From contig NZ_CP107008.1 in NCBI RefSeq assembly GCF_025725685.1, positions 434,001-498,000 of the forward strand: a DNA stretch of 64,000 nucleotides, read 5' to 3'. Shown here one piece after another: positions 58,312 through 64,000 of this stretch; position 1 is the first letter of the stretch, and the number at the start of each line of letters is the position of its first letter. Position numbers and translations under genes: made by a program. This DNA comes from Halomonas sp. M4R1S46. GTDB taxonomy: Bacteria; Pseudomonadota; Gammaproteobacteria; Pseudomonadales; Halomonadaceae. A model generated the notes under the pieces. It saw only the letters and a list, made by a program, of their open reading frames with translations, did no database searches and was not told the origin of the DNA.

Positions 58312-59319
58312 TTAGTCCGCGAGCAGTCTGGCCGCCCGCTTGGCGAAATAGGTCAGGATGCCGTCGGCCCCGGCGCGCTTGAAGCACGTCAGCGACTCGA
58401 GCATCACGCTGTCGGCGTCGAGCCAGCCGTTGTCGAAGGCGGCCATGTGCATCGCGTACTCGCCACTGACCTGATAGGCGAAGGTCGGCACCCGGAGTTC
58501 CTCCTTGATGCGGTGCACCACGTCCAGGTAGGGCATGCCCGGCTTGACCATCACCATGTCGGCGCCCTCGGCGAGGTCGAGGGCCACCTCGTGGAGCGCC
58601 TCGTCACCGTTGGCCGGGTCCATCTGGTAGGTGGTCTTGTCGGCGCGTCCCAGGTTCGTCGCCGAGCCCACCGCATCGCGGAAGGGGCCGTAGTAGCGCG
58701 AGGCATACTTGGCGCTATAGGCCATGATCCGGGTGTTGTGCAACTGCTCCTGCTCGAGCACCTGGCGGATGGCGCCGATGCGTCCGTCCATCATGTCCGA
58801 GGGCGCGACGATATCGGCGCCGGCCTCGGCGTGGGACAGCGCCTGCTTGAGCAGCGTCTCCACGGTGCGGTCGTTCTGCACATAGCCGACGTCGTCGAGG
58901 ATGCCGTCCTGGCCGTGGCTGGTGTAGGGGTCGAGGGCCACGTCGGTCATGATGCCGAGCCCGGGCACGGCCTCCTTGAGGGCGCGCACGCTGCGCTGGA
59001 CCAGGCCACCGGCGCTGTAGGCCTCCTCGGCCAGCTCGCTCTTCAGCGCGGGATCCACCACCGGGAACAGCGCCAGCACCGGGATGCCGAGGGCATGGGC
59101 CTCCCGGGCCTCCTCGACGAGCAGGTCCAGCGACAGCCGCTCCACGCCCGGCATCGACGGCACCGCCTCGCGCTGCCCCTCGCCTTCGAGCACGAACACC
59201 GGCCAGATCAGGTCGGCGGCGGTCAGGGTGTGCTCGCGCATCAGGCGACGCGAGAAGTCGTCACGGCGCATGCGTCGCATGCGAGTGGCGGGATACTGGC
59301 GAGAGGTCGTGAAACTCAA
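58312..59319 (-). CDS. hemB: Delta-aminolevulinic acid dehydratase (porphobilinogen synthase)
   Basis: Condenses two 5-aminolevulinates to porphobilinogen for haem. It is 335 residues. Schiff-base lysines lie in YSAKYASRYYGPFRDA near 208 and MVKPGMPYLDVV near 262. The metal loop reads DVALDPYTSHGQDG near 126-139, with Asp where the E. coli enzyme has zinc-binding Cys, so this is the magnesium-dependent Pseudomonas-like type. It diverges from elbB. Confidence 0.96.
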   Translation of the reverse strand: MSFTTSRQYPATRMRRMRRDDFSRRLMREHTLTAADLIWPVFVLEGEGQREAVPSMPGVERLSLDLLVEEAREAHALGIPVLALFPVVDPALKSELAEEAYSAGGLVQRSVRALKEAVPGLGIMTDVALDPYTSHGQDGILDDVGYVQNDRTVETLLKQALSHAEAGADIVAPSDMMDGRIGAIRQVLEQEQLHNTRIMAYSAKYASRYYGPFRDAVGSATNLGRADKTTYQMDPANGDEALHEVALDLAEGADMVMVKPGMPYLDVVHRIKEELRVPTFAYQVSGEYAMHMAAFDNGWLDADSVMLESLTCFKRAGADGILTYFAKRAARLLAD

Positions 59320-59524
59320 GGCATCTTCTCCGAAACGGGACCCGGGCCGCCAGTGACGAGTCTGGTGGCCGGGAATGACAGTATGATGACAATGACCCGA
59401 GTATATCAGTGTGGCCGGACGTCGGAAGACGCGCCTTGTCGCACCCAGAGCGACTCTCTAAAGTGGTGGCTTCACGTTTACCGGCCCTGTCGCCTATCGG
59501 CAGGATGCGTTCGAGGAGAAGGAC
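59320..59524. other. Divergent hemB/elbB intergenic region
   Basis: About 205 bp with no gene. It contains ATGACAGTATGATGACAATGACC (two exact ATGACA units, 59374-59392 region) and a minus-strand TATACT at 59402-59407 that could serve hemB, but no convincing -35. Regulation unresolved. Confidence 0.35.
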
Positions 59525-60187
59525 ATGAGCAAACAGGTGGCGGTCATTCTGTCGGGGTGCGGCGTGCAGGACGGCTCGGAGATCTACGAGACGACCCTGA
59601 CCCTGCTGCGGCTCGACCAGCTGGGGATCGGCTACCGCTGTTTCGCGCCGGACATCGACCAGCAACACGTCATCGACCATCGCAGCGGCGAGGTGGCCGA
59701 CGGGGAGTGGCGCAACGTGCTGGTCGAGTCGGCGCGTCTGGCGCGGGGCGAGATCGAGCCGCTGACCGAGCTCGATGCCGACGGCTTCGAGGCGGTGATC
59801 CTGCCGGGCGGCTTCGGCGCGGCCAAGAACCTCTCCAACTTCGCCGAGGCCGGCGCCGACATGGTGATCCAGGGGGACCTGGTGGAGTCCCTGGCCGCCT
59901 TCCACGAGGATCGCAAGCCGATCGGCCTGATGTGCATCGCCCCGGTGATGGTGCCGCGCCTGCTGGGGCCCGGCATCGCCGTGACCATCGGTCATGACCC
60001 GGGCGTGGCCGGGGCGATCAGCAGCATGGGCGGCCTGCACCGCAGCTGCAGCGTGGAGGACATCGTGGTCGACTTCGAGCATCGCGTGGTCACCACCCCG
60101 GCCTACATGCTGGCCACCCGCATCGGCGAGGCGGCCACTGGCATCTTCAAGCTGGTCGATCGCATCGACGAGCTGATGGACCTGTGA
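59525..60187 (+). CDS. elbB: Isoprenoid biosynthesis glyoxalase ElbB (DJ-1/PfpI fold)
   Basis: A 220-residue class I amidotransferase-like protein. VAVILSGCGVQDGSEIYE near 6 is characteristic of ElbB, ILPGGFGAAKNLSNFA near 90 and the nucleophile Cys in GLMCIAPVMVP near 138. E. coli ElbB has weak glyoxalase activity; the physiological role is unclear. AGGAGAAGGACATG gives a strong ribosome-binding site. Followed by a hairpin and a tandem repeat. Confidence 0.9.
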   Translation: MSKQVAVILSGCGVQDGSEIYETTLTLLRLDQLGIGYRCFAPDIDQQHVIDHRSGEVADGEWRNVLVESARLARGEIEPLTELDADGFEAVILPGGFGAAKNLSNFAEAGADMVIQGDLVESLAAFHEDRKPIGLMCIAPVMVPRLLGPGIAVTIGHDPGVAGAISSMGGLHRSCSVEDIVVDFEHRVVTTPAYMLATRIGEAATGIFKLVDRIDELMDL

Positions 60188-60245
60188 CCCGGCGGTCCGG
60201 CGCTCCGGCTTCGCCCGGGAGCTGTGAGCGACAAGCTGGAAGAAC

Positions 60246-60276
60246 AGCGCCTCCATGGCGTTGCCATGGAGGCGCT
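60246..60276. terminator. Perfect bidirectional hairpin between elbB and tatC
   Basis: AGCGCCTCCATGGC (60246-60259) pairs exactly with 60263-60276 over a GTT loop. It is probably a shared terminator for the convergent elbB and tatC. Confidence 0.75.
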
Positions 60277-60290
60277 CTGTATTAACTTGC

Positions 60291-60388
60291 CTTCGAGCTT
60301 CGAGCTTCGAGCTTCGAGCTTCGAGCTTCGAGCTTCGAGCTTCGAGCTTCGAGCTTCGAGCTTCGAGCTTCGAGCTTCGAGCTTCGAG
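60291..60388. repeat. 14 perfect tandem copies of CTTCGAG
   Basis: A 7-bp unit repeats exactly 14 times over 98 bp with no mismatches. It ends 8 bp before the tatC stop codon (60397-60399). Because 7 is not a multiple of 3, all frames through it read a 7-residue peptide repeat, creating spurious ORFs. It lies outside any gene. Confidence 0.97.
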
Positions 60389-60396
60389 TTTACGGC

Positions 60397-61167
60397 TTAT
60401 TCCTCGTCGGCGGCGTCCTTCTCGCGCTTGCGGCGCACCAGCCGCCCGAACAGCAGACCGACCTCGTAGAGCAGGTACATGGGCACCGCCAGCAGGCTCT
60501 GGGAGATCACGTCCGGCGGGGTCAGCAGCATGCCCACCACGAAGCAGCCGAGGATGATGTAGGGGCGCTTCTTCGACAGGCTCTCCACCGTGGTCGCCCC
60601 GCTGAGGATCAGCAGGAAGGTGGCGATGGGGATCTCGAAGGCCACCCCGAAGGCGAAGAACAGCTTGAGGACGAAGTTCAGGTAGGCGTTGATGTCGGTC
60701 ATCACCGCGACGTTCTCCGGCCCGGTCTGGGTGAAGAACTGGAAGAGCAGCGGGAACACCACGTAGTAGGCGAAGGCCGCGCCGGCGTAGAAGAGCAGGA
60801 CGCTGGAGGCGAGGATCGGCAGCGCCAGGGCCTTCTCGTTGTCGTAGAGCCCCGGGGCCACGAAGGCCCAGGCCTGGTGGAGCACATAGGGCACGGCGAT
60901 GAACACCGCCACCACCAGGGTCAGCTTGAAGGGCGCCAGGAAGGGCGAGGCGACCTCGGTGGCGATCATCTGGGAGCCTGCCGGCAGCAACGCCATCAGC
61001 GGCTCGGCGACGAAGCCGTAGATATCGTTGGCGAAGGCGTAGAGCCCGAGGAAGATCACCAGGATGGCCACCACGGCCCGCATCAGCCGCGAGCGCAGCT
61101 CGATCAGGTGCTCGATCAGCGGGGCCTGGGCCTGCCCGGAGTCCCGGGAGTCGTCGGAGTGGCTCAT
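60397..61167 (-). CDS. tatC: Sec-independent protein translocase TatC
   Basis: Membrane receptor for twin-arginine signal peptides. It is 256 residues with six membrane helices; the N-terminal LIEHLIELRSRLMRAVVAI and LTPPDVISQSLLAVPMYLLY near 213 are family signatures. Its start overlaps the tatB stop by 4 bp. It is the last gene of tatABC, with the 7-bp repeat array directly downstream. Confidence 0.97.
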   Translation of the reverse strand: MSHSDDSRDSGQAQAPLIEHLIELRSRLMRAVVAILVIFLGLYAFANDIYGFVAEPLMALLPAGSQMIATEVASPFLAPFKLTLVVAVFIAVPYVLHQAWAFVAPGLYDNEKALALPILASSVLLFYAGAAFAYYVVFPLLFQFFTQTGPENVAVMTDINAYLNFVLKLFFAFGVAFEIPIATFLLILSGATTVESLSKKRPYIILGCFVVGMLLTPPDVISQSLLAVPMYLLYEVGLLFGRLVRRKREKDAADEE

Positions 61168-61574
61168 CGCGCGGCGGAGTCCTTGTGGGCGTCGGCATCT
61201 GGCTCATCGGCGGTCGTCTCGCGGGCCCTGGCCAGGGCATCGTCGAGGCGCTGCTCGGGAGGCGGCGAGGAGGGCGCCTCCTCGGCGGCGGGCTTGGCGG
61301 CGTCCCGCGATGGCGTGTCGGCGAGGCCCTCCACGTCACGCTTGACCCGGTTGACGCCCTCGTCGAGCTTCTTCTGCTGCTCGTCGAGCTTCTGGCGCAG
61401 CTCCTCTGCCTCCAGCTGGGCGCTGATCTCGCGCTGCATGCCGGAGACCGTGCGCTTGATCTTGCCGATCCACAGGCCCAGGGTCCGGGCGGCCTTGGGC
61501 AGGCGCTCGGGGCCCAGCACCAGCAGGCCCACCACGCCGATGATCAACAGTTCGAGAAAGCCGATGTCGAACAT
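61164..61574 (-). CDS. tatB: Sec-independent protein translocase TatB
   Basis: Works with TatC in signal-peptide binding. It is 136 residues: one N-terminal helix FLELLIIGVVGLLVLGPERL (6-25), an amphipathic helix, then a long charged tail with a proline/serine-rich region. Its start follows tatA by 6 bp and its stop overlaps tatC. Confidence 0.95.
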   Translation of the reverse strand: MFDIGFLELLIIGVVGLLVLGPERLPKAARTLGLWIGKIKRTVSGMQREISAQLEAEELRQKLDEQQKKLDEGVNRVKRDVEGLADTPSRDAAKPAAEEAPSSPPPEQRLDDALARARETTADEPDADAHKDSAAR

Positions 61575-61580
61575 GGCGGC

Positions 61581-61835
61581 TTACTTGCGCTCTTCCCGTT
61601 CTTCGGGCTTCTGCTCGGCCTTGACGTCGTAGGTATGGCCCTCGTCGTCGTGGCGCACCTGGGCCTGGGGCTTGTCGGTATCCTCGCCCTTGTCCTCGTC
61701 GTGCATGGCCTTCTTGAAGCCCTTCACGGCGCCGCCCAGGTCGCCGCCGACGTTGCGCAGCTTCTTGGTGCCGAAGATCAGGATGATGATGCCGAGCACG
61801 ATCAGCAGCTGCCAGATACTGATACCACCTAACAT
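61581..61835 (-). CDS. tatA: Sec-independent protein translocase TatA
   Basis: Pore-forming Tat component. It is 84 residues: membrane helix ISIWQLLIVLGIIILIFG (5-22), the FGTKKLR hinge, an amphipathic helix GDLGGAVKGFKKAM, and a charged tail. GAGGAAG is a strong ribosome-binding site five bases before the ATG. First of tatABC, 48 bp downstream of hisE. Confidence 0.96.
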   Translation of the reverse strand: MLGGISIWQLLIVLGIIILIFGTKKLRNVGGDLGGAVKGFKKAMHDEDKGEDTDKPQAQVRHDDEGHTYDVKAEQKPEEREERK

Positions 61836-61883
61836 AGTGACTTCCTCTGGTAGGGTCCCGGGCCTCGCCCGGAATGGTCGATT

Positions 61884-62219
61884 CTAGCGTTGCCTCGCGG
61901 CCTTCTCGTCATGGCCGGAGAGGCCGAAGCGGCGCGCGAGCTCGTCGAGCACTTGTTGATGGTCGAGCCCCAGATGCGAGAGCATCACCAGGCTATGAAA
62001 CCACAGGTCGGCCGTCTCGGCGATCACTGCCTGGCGCTGCGCCGCGTCCCCATGCTCGGCATCCTTGGCCGCCAGCAGGGTCTCGGTGGCTTCCTCGCCG
62101 ACCTTCTCGAGTATCTTGTTCAGGCCCTTGTCATGCAAGCTGGCCACGTAGGAGTCCCGGGGGGCCGCCTGGCGGCGCTGTTCGAGCACGTCATGGAGGT
62201 GGTCGAGAATATCGCTCAT
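61884..62219 (-). CDS. hisE: Phosphoribosyl-ATP pyrophosphatase
   Basis: Second step of histidine synthesis, PR-ATP to PR-AMP. It is 111 residues from ATG 62219; an in-frame ATG at 62234 adds five residues and neither has a clear ribosome-binding site. The MazG-like signature SLHDKGLNKILEKVGEEATE is near 29-48 and ADLWFHSLVML near 72. In Pseudomonas hisI sits between ubiB and hisE; here only 27 bp separate them. Confidence 0.94.
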   Translation of the reverse strand: MSDILDHLHDVLEQRRQAAPRDSYVASLHDKGLNKILEKVGEEATETLLAAKDAEHGDAAQRQAVIAETADLWFHSLVMLSHLGLDHQQVLDELARRFGLSGHDEKAARQR

Positions 62220-62246
62220 GGGAGAAGGTTCCATTACAGGGGATCG

Positions 62247-63869
62247 TCAGTTCCACGCCAGCAACAGGCCGCCCAGCACCGCGGCGCCGAGCACCGGCCA
62301 GGGTTGGCCGCCTGCCCATTCGACCAGCGGTTGCCAGGCGAGTGCCACCGCCACCAGCAGCAGGCCCAGGCGCAGCCGGCGGTGACGTCGCCCCTGGCGG
62401 TCGAGTTGGCGGCGGATGGCGCCGACGGCCTCGGCCTGGCGGCGATGCTGGTGATGGCCATGCTCGGCGCGGGCCAGGGCCTGGTGGGCCAGCACCGGCA
62501 GTTCCGGCAGCTGGCGGGAGAGTTCCGGCGCCTGGCGCTTGAGGGAGTCCCAGAAGCCGCGGGCGCCGGCCCGCTCCTTCATCCACTGCTCCAGGTAGGG
62601 CTTGGCGGTGGCCCACAGGTCCAGGTCCGGATACAGCTGGCGGCCCAGGCCCTCGATGTTGAGCAGGGTCTTCTGCAGCAGCACCAGCTGCGGCTGGACC
62701 TCCATGTTGAAGCGCCGCGCGGTCTGGAACAGCCCCAGCAGCACCTGGCCGAAGGAGATGTCCTTGAGGGGTTTCTCGAGGATCGGCTCGCAGACGGTAC
62801 GTACCGCCGCGGCGAACTCGTTGGCCCGGGTATCCTCGCCGACCCAGCCCGACTCGATGTGCAGCGCCGCCACCTCGTAGTAGTCCTGATGGAAGAAGGC
62901 CAGCAGGTTGCGGGCCAGGTAGTCCTGGTCCTCGCGGGTCAGGCTGCCGACGATGCCGCAGTCGATGGCGATGTACTGGGGGTTCCAGGGCGTCTCCCGG
63001 GAGACGAAGATGTTGCCCGGGTGCATGTCGGCATGGAAGAAGTTGTCGCGGAAGACCTGGGTGAAGAAGATCTCCACGCCGCGCTCGGCGAGCGTCTTGA
63101 GGTCGGTGCCCTGGGCCGCCAGGGCCGCGGTGTCGGCCACCGGCACGCCGTGGATGCGCTCCTGGACCATCACCCGCCGGCGGGTCAGCTCCCAGTGGAT
63201 GCCCGGCACGAACAGCAGCGGCGAGCCCTTGAAGTTGCGCTTGAGCTGGGAGGTGTTGGCGGCCTCCTTGGTCAGGTCGAGCTCGTCGAACAGGGTCGAC
63301 TCGTAGTCGCGCACCACTTCCACGGGACGCAGCCGGCGGGCCTCGGGAATGCGCGCCAGCAGGGCGGCGACCCGGTACATCAGCGCCATGTCCTGGCGCA
63401 TCACCCGTTCGATGCCCGGGCGAATGATCTTGACCACCACGTCCTCCCCCCCGTGCAGGCGGGCGGCGTGCACCTGGGCCACCGAGGCAGAGGCCAGCGC
63501 TTCGGGCGCGAAGTCGGCGAAGGCCTCGGTCAGCGGCATGCCGAGTTCGTCCTCCACCAGGGCGCGGGCCTCGCGACCGGGGAAGGGGGGGACCTGGTCC
63601 TGCAGGCGCTTGAGCTCGTCGGCGATGTCCTCGGGGAAGAGGTCGCGGCGAGTCGACAGCACCTGGCCGAACTTGACGAAGATCGGTCCCAGGGTCTCCA
63701 GGGCCAGGCGCAGGCGCTCGCCCCGGGGACGGGGCCCGATCGGCACCAGGCGCAGTGGCGACAGGGTCAGCGTCAGGCGCAGCCACCAGGGCAGGCGTTC
63801 CAGGGGCAGCAGGGTGTCGAGCCGGTAGCGGGTGATCACCCAGCCGATGCGCAGGAGGCGCGGGATCAT
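62247..63869 (-). CDS. ubiB: UbiB, ABC1/ADCK-family ubiquinone biosynthesis protein
   Basis: Atypical kinase/ATPase needed for aerobic ubiquinone synthesis. It is 540 residues. The family KxGQ motif is in FVKFGQVLSTRRDLFPED near 63, an ATP-site HADMHPGNIFVS near 287, and two C-terminal hydrophobic segments (RLRLGLLLVAVALAW and VLGAAVLGGLLLAW) anchor it. Its ATG overlaps the ubiJ stop. Confidence 0.96.
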   Translation of the reverse strand: MIPRLLRIGWVITRYRLDTLLPLERLPWWLRLTLTLSPLRLVPIGPRPRGERLRLALETLGPIFVKFGQVLSTRRDLFPEDIADELKRLQDQVPPFPGREARALVEDELGMPLTEAFADFAPEALASASVAQVHAARLHGGEDVVVKIIRPGIERVMRQDMALMYRVAALLARIPEARRLRPVEVVRDYESTLFDELDLTKEAANTSQLKRNFKGSPLLFVPGIHWELTRRRVMVQERIHGVPVADTAALAAQGTDLKTLAERGVEIFFTQVFRDNFFHADMHPGNIFVSRETPWNPQYIAIDCGIVGSLTREDQDYLARNLLAFFHQDYYEVAALHIESGWVGEDTRANEFAAAVRTVCEPILEKPLKDISFGQVLLGLFQTARRFNMEVQPQLVLLQKTLLNIEGLGRQLYPDLDLWATAKPYLEQWMKERAGARGFWDSLKRQAPELSRQLPELPVLAHQALARAEHGHHQHRRQAEAVGAIRRQLDRQGRRHRRLRLGLLLVAVALAWQPLVEWAGGQPWPVLGAAVLGGLLLAWN

Positions 63870-64000
63870 GCGCGGCCCTCCTGGCCCGACAGTCGACGAC
63901 GCAGGCGCTCGAGGCGGGCCTCGAGGCGGTCGGTGGCGACCTCCAGCTCGGTGAGGTGATCGCGCAGGATCTCGAGCTGGTAGCGGCCCGGCAGCAGCCG
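63866..64000 (-). CDS. ubiJ: UbiJ C-terminal fragment (cut by window)
   Basis: The last 44 codons of a gene running off the right edge, ending LEARLERLRRRLSGQEGRA. The arginine/leucine-rich coiled-coil tail and the ATGA overlap with ubiB identify UbiJ (SCP2-domain ubiquinone factor) in the standard ubiE-ubiJ-ubiB order. Most of the gene is unseen. Confidence 0.75.
   Translation of the reverse strand, partial: RLLPGRYQLEILRDHLTELEVATDRLEARLERLRRRLSGQEGRA

Noticed and set aside
60291..60388. CRISPR array
   Set aside because: Units are 7 bp with no spacers and no cas genes nearby.
60224..60469. ORFs with SSFELRA or SSKLEAR peptide repeats
   Set aside because: They arise because a 7-bp repeat is open in every frame; they run into tatC antisense.

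Overview
This window is a GC-rich, gene-dense chromosomal segment of a gammaproteobacterium. Gene content and order (algC-dut-coaBC, the dapE/dapD/dapC-glnD-map block, rpsB to dnaE-accA, ubiD-fre, ubiJ-ubiB-hisE-tatABC), roughly two-thirds or more G+C by eye, and repeats resembling intergenic elements I associate with halophilic Halomonadaceae together suggest Halomonas or a close relative. That assignment is inference. I saw no rRNA, tRNA, prophage, insertion sequence or CRISPR array. Almost everything is core housekeeping, and the unusual material sits in the gaps between genes.

Layout. 1-5.5 kb: algC (cut at the left edge), dut and coaBC leftward; radC, rpmB-rpmG and mutM rightward. 5.5-12 kb: rlmI, a DUF2007 protein, a thioesterase, ald, trpS, maeA. 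12-19 kb: acnA leftward, a CPXCG zinc ribbon, a 2-Cys peroxiredoxin and trxB behind an OxyR-like site, slyX, and a membrane-anchored cold-shock protein. 18-26 kb, all leftward: a hypothetical gene, dapE, dapD, yffB, dapC, glnD, map. 26-46 kb, all rightward: rpsB-tsf-pyrH-frr-uppS-cdsA-dxr-rseP-bamA-(skp remnant)-lpxD-fabZ-lpxA-lpxB-rnhB-dnaE-accA, then tilS. 47-56 kb: ppx leftward; rho, ubiD-fre-folM, a 42-residue membrane protein, two aromatic-rich leader ORFs and aroG, and a DUF3087 gene. 56-64 kb: ppk and hemB leftward, elbB rightward, tatC-tatB-tatA, hisE, ubiB and ubiJ (cut at the right edge) leftward.

How the genes fit together. The 26-45 kb block couples translation (S2, EF-Ts, RRF) with envelope building: undecaprenyl diphosphate, CDP-diacylglycerol, MEP isoprenoids, outer-membrane assembly and lipid A, ending with replication (dnaE) and fatty acid synthesis (accA). 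The dap block makes the lysine and peptidoglycan precursor. The peroxiredoxin and trxB form a likely peroxide-defence unit. ppx and ppk give polyphosphate turnover.

Main observations for follow-up: (1) two tandem leader peptides rich in Tyr/Trp/Phe with competing RNA pairings upstream of the DAHP synthase gene; (2) skp reduced to about its signal peptide between bamA and lpxD; (3) a three-copy, MITE-like repeat of about 180 bp with imperfect terminal inverted repeats; (4) a four-element OxyR-type operator before the peroxiredoxin; (5) 14 perfect copies of a 7-bp tandem repeat next to tatC; (6) a second hairpin-forming repeat just after accA and rho; (7) no trxA between ppx and rho, and no hisI between ubiB and hisE.
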